A model generated the notes under the pieces. That model made no database searches and was not told the origin of the DNA. It saw only the letters and a program-made list of their open reading frames with translations. A program made the position numbers and the translations under genes. Positions 8,396 through 15,829 of a stretch of DNA of 64,000 nucleotides are shown one piece after another. Source of the DNA: Bin18 sp965200355 (GTDB lineage Bacteria; Desulfobacterota; Binatia; Bin18); contig OZ241351.1 of the NCBI GenBank assembly GCA_965200355.1, positions 3,765,930-3,829,929 on the forward strand, written 5' to 3'. How positions within the stretch are numbered: the stretch's first letter is position 1; every line of letters begins with the position of its first letter.

Positions 8396-9076
8396 GTGAA
8401 GTGGGGCGTCATCACCTTCCCCGGCTCAAACGACGACCGGGATTCCGTCGCCTGCCTGAAGAGTGTCCTCGGGCAGGAGGCGGTCTCATTGTGGCATAAA
8501 GACCAGGACCTGCACGGGGTCGAGGCGGTTGTGCTGCCGGGCGGGTTTTCCTATGGCGACTATCTCCGCTGCGGAGCGGTCGCCCGCTTCTCGCCGGTCA
8601 TGGCCAGCGTGCGGGCGTTTGCCCGAGCCGGCGGGCCGGTGCTGGGCATGTGCAACGGGTTTCAGATTCTGTGCGAGAGCGGGCTGCTGCCAGGGGCGCT
8701 GGTCCGCAACCGTTCGCTCGCATTTATCTGCGCCTGGGTTTCTGTCCGGGTGGAAACCACCCGGACCCGTTTTACCGCCCGGTGTACGGTAGGCGAGTGT
8801 CTGTCCCTGCCGATTAAACACGGTGAGGGCTGTTATGTGGCGGACCCGGCAACCCTCAAAGCCCTTCAGGATAACGATCAAATCGTCTTCCGCTATGTCA
8901 ATCAGGCTGGTGAGGCCCTGGACGCGGCCAACCCGAATGGGTCGGTGCACAATATCGCCGGCGTGACCAACCCCAGCGGGAATGTGGTCGGCCTCATGCC
9001 TCATCCCGAACACGCGGTCGAAGCCCTGCTGGGGGGCGAAGACGGGCGCAAAATTTTTACCTCAGTCTTTGCGTAG
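8396..9076 (+). CDS. purQ: FGAM synthase glutaminase subunit PurQ
   Basis: The 226-aa class I glutamine amidotransferase starts at GTG 8396. It shows FPGSNDDRD, the oxyanion stretch GGFSYGDYLRCGA, the nucleophile elbow GMCNGFQ with catalytic Cys, and the His/Glu pair in PHPEHAVE. It releases ammonia from glutamine for PurL. It lies between purS and purL, with 4 nt to the latter, so the three subunits are probably made together. It ends in TAG, showing that TAG is a normal stop in this genome. Confidence 0.95.
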   Translation: MKWGVITFPGSNDDRDSVACLKSVLGQEAVSLWHKDQDLHGVEAVVLPGGFSYGDYLRCGAVARFSPVMASVRAFARAGGPVLGMCNGFQILCESGLLPGALVRNRSLAFICAWVSVRVETTRTRFTARCTVGECLSLPIKHGEGCYVADPATLKALQDNDQIVFRYVNQAGEALDAANPNGSVHNIAGVTNPSGNVVGLMPHPEHAVEALLGGEDGRKIFTSVFA

Positions 9077-9080
9077 TATT

Positions 9081-11300
9081 ATGGCGTCCATAGCGGTTGA
9101 TCTCCAGCTCGCTCACGACCACGGCCTGTCAAGCGACGAGTACGACCGCCTCATCCAGACCCTGGGGCGCGCGCCAACATTCGAGGAGTTGGGCGTGTTC
9201 TCCGTGATGTGGTCGGAGCACTGTAGCTATAAAAGTTCCCGGCACTTTCTCCGGCGGCTGCCAACAACCGGACCGTCCATCATGCAGGGACCGGGTGAGA
9301 ATGCCGGTATTGTCGATATCGGCGACGGGCTGGCCGCGGTCTTTAAGATCGAAAGCCATAACCATCCGTCTTTTATTGAGCCCTATCACGGGGCCGCCAC
9401 CGGGGTGGGCGGCATTCTCCGCGACGTCTTTACTATGGGTGCTCGCCCGGTCGCCTCGCTGAACTCACTCCGCTTCGGGGCGCTTGCGCATCCCCGCACC
9501 GCCCATCTGCTCAGGGGCGTGGTGGGAGGAATCGGCGGCTACGGGAATAGTGTGGGCGTGCCCACGGTCGGCGGCGAGGTCTCCTTCAACCCCGGCTATA
9601 ACGGCAATATCCTGGTCAATGCCTTTACCTTGGGCATTGCCCCCACCGCGCGAATTTTTCGGGCGACTGCGGCCGGAGTGGGGAATCCGGTCATGTATGT
9701 GGGCGCCCGCACCGGTCGGGACGGTATTCACGGCGCGAGCCTGCTGGCCTCGCGGGAATTTGACGACAAATCCGAAGACCTCCGCCCGGCCGTCCAGGTG
9801 GGCGACCCGTTCACCGAGAACATCCTGATTGAAGCCTGCCTCAGCCTCATGCAGCAAGACCTGATTATCGGGATTCAGGACATGGGGGCGGCCGGCCTGA
9901 CCAGTTCGTCGGTGGAAATGGCCGACCGGGGCAAGGCCGGTCTCATCCTGAACCTCGATACGGTTCCGACCCGCGAAGCCGATATGACCCCCTACGAGCT
10001 GCTGCTGTCCGAATCCCAGGAGCGGATGCTGATCGTTGCCAAGGAAGGCTGTGAGGAGGCGGTCACGGACGTATTTGCCACCTGGGACCTCCAGGCAGTT
10101 GTTATTGGAGAGGTCACGGCTGACGGCCTGTTCCGGACCACCTGGCGAGGAGAGGAAGTCGTCCGCATTCCCGTCTCCGCCTTAACCTCGCAGGCCCCGG
10201 CCTACGAACGTCCGGCGTCCAGACCGGCCGACCTGACGGCAAAACAACAGCACGACCTGAGCGCCCTCCCACTCCCCATCGACTATGCCGCCGTTCTGAC
10301 CACTCTTCTCACCACGCCGAATCTTGCCAGTAAGGAGTGGGTCTATCGGCAGTACGATTTTCTCGTGGGCGGCAATACGGTGGTCCAGCCCGGCTCGGAT
10401 GCGGCCATCATTCGCCTGAAGGAGTCGGACAAGGGGCTGGGCCTCAGCGTCGATTGCAATAGTCGCTACTGCGCGCTTGACCCCTATTGGGGCGCGGCGA
10501 TTGCGGTCGCCGAGAGCGCGCGCAACCTCGCTGTCAGCGGAGCCAAGCCGGTCGCCCTGTCCGACTGCCTCAATTTTGGCAATCCTGAGAAGCCGGAGGT
10601 GATGTGGCAGTTCGTCCAGGCCATTGAGGGGATGCGGGCGGCCTGTGACGCCCTGGAGGTTGCGGTCGTGAGCGGCAACGTCAGCTTCTATAATGAAACC
10701 GATGGGCAGGCCATTCCGCCGACTCCGACCGTGGCGATGGTCGGGATTGTGCAAACGGTCACCCACCATGTTACCCAGTGGTTTAAGCAGCCGGGTGACC
10801 TCATTGTCCTGTTGGGCGAAACGCACGAAGAACTCGGCGGCAGCGAATATCTGGCCACAATCCATCATCAGGAGTGTGGCCGGCCTCCGCGGCTTGACCT
10901 GGAGCGGGAAAAGCTTCTCCAGCAGGTCTGCCTCCAGGCCGCCCAGGCCGGGCTTTTTTCCTCGGCCCATGATGTGGCGGAAGGGGGGCTGGCCGTGGCG
11001 TTGGCAGAAGCGTGTATCAGCCACCCCGACCAGGCGCTCGGAGCACGGGTCACGCTCACCGGCGACGTGCGGCCTGATGCCTTACTGTTTGGAGAGAGCC
11101 AGTCACGGGCGGTCGTTTCTGTCCGACCGACCGACTGGGAGCGTCTCAAAGCGCTCCTGCATACGAGCGGATTACCGTTTACCGTCTTGGGTGCAGTTGG
11201 TGGACCCGACCTTGAAATTGTCGGCTCGCTAAAAATTGCAATAGCGGCCTTACGCCAGCAGTGGCGAACAGCGCTGGCCCAACAGTTGACCCATGAGTAA
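9081..11300 (+). CDS. purL: FGAM synthase large subunit PurL (short form)
   Basis: This 739-aa AIR-synthase-type ATPase is the short PurL that works with PurS and PurQ. Visible features are MWSEHCSYKSS, GIVDIGDG, KIESHNHPS, the GIGGYGNSVGVPTVGGE loop, GIQDMGAAGLTSSS and, in the second half, VSGNVSFYNET and SSAHDVAEGG. It converts FGAR to FGAM using ATP and ammonia. ATG 9081 is preferred over an upstream in-frame codon inside purQ. Confidence 0.96.
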   Translation: MASIAVDLQLAHDHGLSSDEYDRLIQTLGRAPTFEELGVFSVMWSEHCSYKSSRHFLRRLPTTGPSIMQGPGENAGIVDIGDGLAAVFKIESHNHPSFIEPYHGAATGVGGILRDVFTMGARPVASLNSLRFGALAHPRTAHLLRGVVGGIGGYGNSVGVPTVGGEVSFNPGYNGNILVNAFTLGIAPTARIFRATAAGVGNPVMYVGARTGRDGIHGASLLASREFDDKSEDLRPAVQVGDPFTENILIEACLSLMQQDLIIGIQDMGAAGLTSSSVEMADRGKAGLILNLDTVPTREADMTPYELLLSESQERMLIVAKEGCEEAVTDVFATWDLQAVVIGEVTADGLFRTTWRGEEVVRIPVSALTSQAPAYERPASRPADLTAKQQHDLSALPLPIDYAAVLTTLLTTPNLASKEWVYRQYDFLVGGNTVVQPGSDAAIIRLKESDKGLGLSVDCNSRYCALDPYWGAAIAVAESARNLAVSGAKPVALSDCLNFGNPEKPEVMWQFVQAIEGMRAACDALEVAVVSGNVSFYNETDGQAIPPTPTVAMVGIVQTVTHHVTQWFKQPGDLIVLLGETHEELGGSEYLATIHHQECGRPPRLDLEREKLLQQVCLQAAQAGLFSSAHDVAEGGLAVALAEACISHPDQALGARVTLTGDVRPDALLFGESQSRAVVSVRPTDWERLKALLHTSGLPFTVLGAVGGPDLEIVGSLKIAIAALRQQWRTALAQQLTHE

Positions 11301-11363
11301 ACGCGCCACCATCTGCCTCTCTGTTGAAGGGCACGTGCACTCATTCTAAGCGGGGGAGAGAGC

Positions 11364-12800
11364 ATGGTACACGACCCAGCCGGTGCGGTGTTCGATGGTT
11401 TCCACGAAGAGTGCGGAGTCGTGGGCGTTTATGGTCATCCAGAGGCGGCCAACCTCGCCTATCTGGCCTTGTATGCCTTGCAACATCGGGGACAGGAGTC
11501 TGCCGGTATCACCTCTTCAAACGGCCAGACCCTGCTGACGCATAAAGGCATGGGTCTGGTGGCTGATATTTTTGACGAAAAGTTGATTCGTCGCCTGGAA
11601 GGGGCAAGCGCTATTGGCCACAATCGCTATTCCACCGCCGGCTCGACGGTGCTCAAAAACACCCAACCCCTGCTGGCCAAGTATACGCTTGGCTCGGTGG
11701 CGATTGCGCATAACGGCAATCTGGTCAACGCCGAAGAACTCCGCGCCCGGCTGGAATCGGGCGGCTCGATTTTTCAGTCCACGGTCGATACCGAGGTCAT
11801 CCTGCATCTCATTGCCGCCTCGCAGGCCGGGCAGCCGGTGGACCGGATTATCGACGCCTTGTCCCAGGTCCGGGGGGCCTACTCCCTGGTCTTCTTGAGC
11901 GAGGATCATATGGTTGCGGCGCGCGACCCCTACGGGTTTCGGCCGCTGGTGCTGGGCCGTGTCCGACACGCCGGCCAAACGGGCTATGTCGTTACGTCTG
12001 AGACCTGCGCGCTGGACCTGATTGGGGCCCAGTATGAGCGGGAAGTCCAGGCCGGCGAGGTCATTCTGTTTGATGCCCACGGCATGACCTGCTATAGCCC
12101 GTTTCCGCCGGCACCCTCGGCCCGCTGTATTTTTGAGCAGGTCTATTTTGCCCGCCCGGATAGCACCATGTTTGGGCAGAATGTCTACCACGCGCGGAAA
12201 TCGTTTGGCCGGCAGTTGGCCCGCGAGGCTCCGGTTGAGGCGGATGTGGTCATTCCCGTTCCAGACTCCGGGGTGCCCGCGGCTTTGGGCTATGCCGAAG
12301 AAGCCCGACTCCCCTTTGAAATGGGCCTGATCCGCAATCACTATGTCGGGCGGACTTTCATTGAACCCCAATCGTCCATTCGCCATTTTGGAGTCAAGGT
12401 CAAACTGAACGCCCAGGCCGAGATTCTGGCTGGCAAGCGGGTCGTGGTGGTGGACGATTCCATTGTCCGCGGAACGACCAGTCGGAAAATTGTCAAAATG
12501 ATTCGTTCGGCCGGCGCCCGAGAAATCCATGTCCGGATTAGCGCGCCGCCAACCATTTCCCCCTGTTTTTATGGGGTGGATACGCCGACCAGACGAGAAT
12601 TGATTGCCGCCTCTCATTCGGTCGAAGAGATCACGCGCTACGTCACCGCCGATAGTCTGGCCTATCTGAGCGAGGCAGGCATGTACGCCGGACTCCAGGT
12701 CAACGGCAACGGCTTTTGCGATGCCTGTTTTACTGGCCGCTACCCGCTGGCTTTGGGGAGCCGGCCCAAGGGGAGTCAATTGTCGCTGTTTGGTGAGTAG
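11364..12800 (+). CDS. purF: Amidophosphoribosyltransferase
   Basis: The 478-aa enzyme belongs to the iron-sulphur PurF type. A 16-residue propeptide precedes Cys17 in HEECGVVG, the N-terminal nucleophile after processing. The PRPP loop VVVVDDSIVRGTTS lies near residue 360. Cluster-type cysteines are seen at ARCIFEQ, SPCFYG and FCDACFTG. It makes 5-phosphoribosylamine, the committed purine step. It follows purL after 63 nt. Confidence 0.96.
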   Translation: MVHDPAGAVFDGFHEECGVVGVYGHPEAANLAYLALYALQHRGQESAGITSSNGQTLLTHKGMGLVADIFDEKLIRRLEGASAIGHNRYSTAGSTVLKNTQPLLAKYTLGSVAIAHNGNLVNAEELRARLESGGSIFQSTVDTEVILHLIAASQAGQPVDRIIDALSQVRGAYSLVFLSEDHMVAARDPYGFRPLVLGRVRHAGQTGYVVTSETCALDLIGAQYEREVQAGEVILFDAHGMTCYSPFPPAPSARCIFEQVYFARPDSTMFGQNVYHARKSFGRQLAREAPVEADVVIPVPDSGVPAALGYAEEARLPFEMGLIRNHYVGRTFIEPQSSIRHFGVKVKLNAQAEILAGKRVVVVDDSIVRGTTSRKIVKMIRSAGAREIHVRISAPPTISPCFYGVDTPTRRELIAASHSVEEITRYVTADSLAYLSEAGMYAGLQVNGNGFCDACFTGRYPLALGSRPKGSQLSLFGE

Positions 12801-12906
12801 ATGCAGGAGCGAGAGCGTGTCTCGCTGGCCAGGGCGTGTTATCCGTCTCCAGGTCCTGGAGTCAGACTCGCCTTCACGGGCATGACCGACCAAGGGCGGA
12901 CCAGGT

Positions 12907-12936
12907 TTGACCCGGCCCCAGAGAATCTTTTATTCT
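12907..12936 (+). promoter_or_regulatory. Likely sigma70 promoter of pgsA
   Basis: TTGACC (12907-12912), an 18-nt spacer and TATTCT (12931-12936) lie about 45 nt before the pgsA start, in an otherwise gene-free 180-nt gap after purF. Confidence 0.5.
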
Positions 12937-12979
12937 AGGCCGAAGTCTTGCTCGCACCGGTGAACGCCCGGAACTCGGC

Positions 12980-13573
12980 ATGTCAGATCTGCCCAATCTT
13001 TTGAGCTTGCTGCGCATTGCGCTCATTCCCTTTCTGGTCTATTGCCTGACGGATACGGACCCAGTTTCGAGCCTGATGGCCGCGGGTATTTTCTTCGTGG
13101 CCTGTCTGACCGATTATTTCGACGGCTACCTCGCCCGCAAGCACGCCCAGACAACCATCCTCGGCACCTTCCTTGACCCGCTGGCCGATAAGCTGCTGGT
13201 GATGGCCGCCCTGGTCATGCTGGTGGCCAGCGAGCGTGGGCCGCGTCCACCAGCCTGGATGGTGGTGGTGCTCCTCGGGCGGGAAATAGCGGTGACCGGG
13301 CTGCGGAGCGTCGCCGCCGGACAAGGACTGGTCGTCGCCGCTGACCAGCTTGGCAAATATAAGACCCTCTTCCAGATGTTTGCCCTGCATGGATTGATTA
13401 TTCATTATCAGTACGGCTGCATCGATTTTCATCTCCTGGGCATGTATTTTTTGTGGGTCGCCCTGGTCGTCGGCGTGTGGTCCGGCCTTGACTATCATGT
13501 CCGCGTGGCACGCCTCCTGCTGGGCAAACACCGGCCCCCGCCGGCCCGGCAACAACCAGAGAGGTCAGCATGA
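12980..13573 (+). CDS. pgsA: CDP-diacylglycerol-glycerol-3-phosphate 3-phosphatidyltransferase
   Basis: This 197-aa membrane protein contains the CDP-alcohol phosphotransferase signature DYFDGYLAR-x8-GTFLDPLADK with its aspartates. It has an N-terminal SDLPNLLSLLRI segment typical of PgsA and about five or six hydrophobic helices. It makes phosphatidylglycerol phosphate from CDP-diacylglycerol at the inner membrane. It overlaps the following epimerase gene by four bases, so the two are coupled. Confidence 0.92.
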   Translation: MSDLPNLLSLLRIALIPFLVYCLTDTDPVSSLMAAGIFFVACLTDYFDGYLARKHAQTTILGTFLDPLADKLLVMAALVMLVASERGPRPPAWMVVVLLGREIAVTGLRSVAAGQGLVVAADQLGKYKTLFQMFALHGLIIHYQYGCIDFHLLGMYFLWVALVVGVWSGLDYHVRVARLLLGKHRPPPARQQPERSA

Positions 13574-14577
13574 CGGTCCTGGTCACGGGTGCTGGCGGGT
13601 TTATCGGGTTTCATGTCAGCAAGTATTTACTCGAACGCGGCGATACCATCGTCGGCCTCGACAACCTGAACCCCTATTATGATGTCCGTTTGAAGGAAGC
13701 CCGCCTCGCTCGTCTGACCGATTATCAACCGTTTGTCTTTGTGCGGCTCGACTTGGCTGACCGACAAGGCATGGAAAAGCTATTTGCCCGTCATACGCCT
13801 GAGCGGGTGATCCATCTCGCGGCTCAGGCCGGGGTGCGCCACTCCCTGACCAATCCACACGCCTATATCGACAGTAATCTCGTGGGTTTCCTGCATATCC
13901 TCGAAGGCTGTCGGCAGACCGCGGTGCAACATCTGACGTATGCGTCGAGCAGTTCGGTCTATGGTGCGAATACCAAGCGGCCCTTTGCGGTTCATGACAG
14001 CGTTGACCATCCGGTCTCCCTGTACGCCGCGTCCAAAAAGGCCAACGAACTGCTGGCCCATACCTACAGCCATGTGTATGGTCTCCCGACGACCGGTCTA
14101 CGCCTTTTCACCGTCTATGGTCCGTGGGGCCGGCCGGATATGGCCCTGTTCATCTTTACCAAAGCCATCTTATCCGGCGAGCCGATTGCAGTCTTCAACT
14201 ACGGCCGGATGCAACGCGCCTTCACCTATATTGACGATATTGTTGAAGGATTCGTGCGCGCCCATGACCGTATCGCCCAACCGAATCCACACTGGTCGGG
14301 CAACAACCCGGACCCCGGTACGAGCAGCGCTCCCTACCGCGTGTATAATATCGGTCATCCCCAACCGGTAGAGTTACTCCACTGTATCGAAGTGCTGGAA
14401 CACAGCCTGGGGAAGAAGGCCGAAAAACGCCTGCTGCCGCTTCAGGCCGGCGACATCCCGGCGACCTGGGCCGATGTGGCAGACCTCAGGCGTGATGTGG
14501 GTTTCCGTCCCACCACCACCATTGAGGAAGGCATTCCGCGCTTCGTCAAATGGTATCGTGAGTATTACCGAGTCTAA
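13570..14577 (+). CDS. NAD-dependent epimerase, probable UDP-glucuronate 4-epimerase
   Basis: This 335-aa extended SDR protein has the NAD motif GAGGFIG at about 7-13, DNLNPYYDVRLKEARL, HLAAQAGVRHSL, SSSVYGAN and the catalytic YAASKKANE. RAFTYIDDIVEG and a C-terminal AWADV-like PATWADVADL segment follow. The NPYYD..LK and AGVRYS-like motifs are typical of UDP-GlcA 4-epimerases that supply galacturonate for LPS or capsule. The exact sugar cannot be fixed from sequence. It is translationally coupled to pgsA. Confidence 0.82.
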   Translation: MTVLVTGAGGFIGFHVSKYLLERGDTIVGLDNLNPYYDVRLKEARLARLTDYQPFVFVRLDLADRQGMEKLFARHTPERVIHLAAQAGVRHSLTNPHAYIDSNLVGFLHILEGCRQTAVQHLTYASSSSVYGANTKRPFAVHDSVDHPVSLYAASKKANELLAHTYSHVYGLPTTGLRLFTVYGPWGRPDMALFIFTKAILSGEPIAVFNYGRMQRAFTYIDDIVEGFVRAHDRIAQPNPHWSGNNPDPGTSSAPYRVYNIGHPQPVELLHCIEVLEHSLGKKAEKRLLPLQAGDIPATWADVADLRRDVGFRPTTTIEEGIPRFVKWYREYYRV

Positions 14578-14588
14578 GACCGGGGCGC

Positions 14589-14606
14589 GCCACCCGCACG
14601 GGTGGC
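14589..14606. terminator. Hairpin between convergent genes
   Basis: GCCACCC/GGGTGGC (7 bp, 4-nt loop) lies between the epimerase stop and the bolA stop. There is no T-run on either side, so it may be a weak or Rho-assisted bidirectional terminator. Confidence 0.4.
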
Positions 14607-14613
14607 CTGCCGT

Positions 14614-14883
14614 CTACGGGTGTTCGTGTGGAGCAAGCGTGGTCAGGGCCAGCGCATGGATCTCCCCGTCCATCTCGTCGCCCAGGGCCGCGTAGACCAA
14701 GCGGTGACGCTGGACCGCGCTCTTGCCGGTAAACAGGGGGGACACCACTCTGACCCGGTAATGCCCGCCGCCGGCCGCAGCGCCGGCATGACCGGCGTGG
14801 AGCGCACTCTCGTCTACAACCTGGACCTCGGTTGCGGACAGGGCGTGCCGGAGCGAGGACTCGATGCGTTCTGGAGTGGTCAT
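14614..14883 (-). CDS. bolA: BolA family protein
   Basis: This 89-aa protein starts at ATG 14883, which overlaps the preceding hydratase stop as ATGA. It has the BolA fold signatures ESSLRHAL, HAGHAGA, HYRVRVVSPLFTGKS and QRHRLVYAALGDEM, then HALALTTLAP. BolA proteins pair with monothiol glutaredoxins in iron-sulphur handling and also affect morphology. The conserved histidines expected to ligate a shared 2Fe-2S cluster are present (HAGH, QRH). No glutaredoxin gene is in the window. Confidence 0.88.
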   Translation of the reverse strand: MTTPERIESSLRHALSATEVQVVDESALHAGHAGAAAGGGHYRVRVVSPLFTGKSAVQRHRLVYAALGDEMDGEIHALALTTLAPHEHP

Positions 14884-15692
14884 TGGTCTTGCCCATGCGC
14901 AGAGGGAAAGACTGGAGCGCGGCGTTCTTTGACAGAACTCAGCCCCTCGCCCACGTCTTTGCCAAAGAAACCCAACATCTCCAGGGCGAGCGAATAATCG
15001 AACGAGGTATGCGCCGCGGCCCGCAGCCATTGGTTGAGCGACTGCTTGGTCCAACGAATGGCCTGCTGAGCGCCCGTCGCCAGTTTGTTCGCCACTTCCA
15101 TCGCCTTGGGCATGAGTTCGTCCGGTGGGACCACCATGCTGACCAGCCCGATGCGCTCGGCTTCTTTGGCGTCCAGCATATCACACGTCAGCAGATAGTA
15201 TTTGGCCTTGGCCATACCGACCAGCAGGGGCCAGATGACCGCGGCGTGGTCGCCGGCGGCCACCCCAAGCCGGGTATGGCCATCGGTGAAACGCGCCCGC
15301 TCCGAGGCAATGCTGATATCGGCCAGCAGGGCGACCGCGAGTCCTGCCCCGACCGCTACGCCGTTAATCGCCGAGATAATGGGTTTATCGCAATTAATCA
15401 TATTGTGGACGATATCCCGCGCCTCTTTCATGGTCTGGGAGACCACATCAAGATTGCCCATTGAGCGCTCAACCACGTCAAAATCGCCCCCGGCCGAGAA
15501 GGCGCGACCGGCTCCGGTAATCACCGCCACGCGGACCGCGGGGTCGTCAGCGATATCGAGCCAGACCTTGCTCAGCTCGTAGTGCAGACGGAAGTTTGTC
15601 GAATTGAGGGACTCGGGCCGGTTAATCGTCAAGAGCGCAATGCCGTCGTTCTTTTCGATGACGAGATGTTCGTAATTTTCCCGGTAGGCCAT
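14880..15692 (-). CDS. Enoyl-CoA hydratase/isomerase family protein
   Basis: The 270-aa crotonase-fold protein starts at ATG 15692, behind AAGGAGGAAG. It has LTINRPESLNS, VITGAGRAFSAGGDF (oxyanion hole), ISAINGVAVGAGLAVALLAD and KEAERIGLVSMVV. The two glutamates that catalyse hydration in classical enoyl-CoA hydratases are not evident: GAGLAVALLAD and RLGVAAGDHA stand in their regions. It may therefore be an isomerase, hydrolase or other crotonase rather than a true hydratase. It is translationally coupled to bolA. The substrate is unknown. Confidence 0.78.
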   Translation of the reverse strand: MAYRENYEHLVIEKNDGIALLTINRPESLNSTNFRLHYELSKVWLDIADDPAVRVAVITGAGRAFSAGGDFDVVERSMGNLDVVSQTMKEARDIVHNMINCDKPIISAINGVAVGAGLAVALLADISIASERARFTDGHTRLGVAAGDHAAVIWPLLVGMAKAKYYLLTCDMLDAKEAERIGLVSMVVPPDELMPKAMEVANKLATGAQQAIRWTKQSLNQWLRAAAHTSFDYSLALEMLGFFGKDVGEGLSSVKERRAPVFPSAHGQDQ

Positions 15693-15829
15693 ATTGCTTC
15701 CTCCTTCTTGCTGGGCCGATAGAGGCCCCAGCTTTTCAAAGCCGGAGAGATTTGTACAGTCAGGGGCTTTGGCTGCCGTGGAGACGCTGGCCCGTCCCAC
15801 GGAGTCCAACCGCGCACCGAACCGGCGAC

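Noticed and set aside
11517..12893. Minus-strand 458-aa frame
   Set aside because: Shadow of purF, whose catalytic and iron-sulphur motifs are complete on the plus strand.
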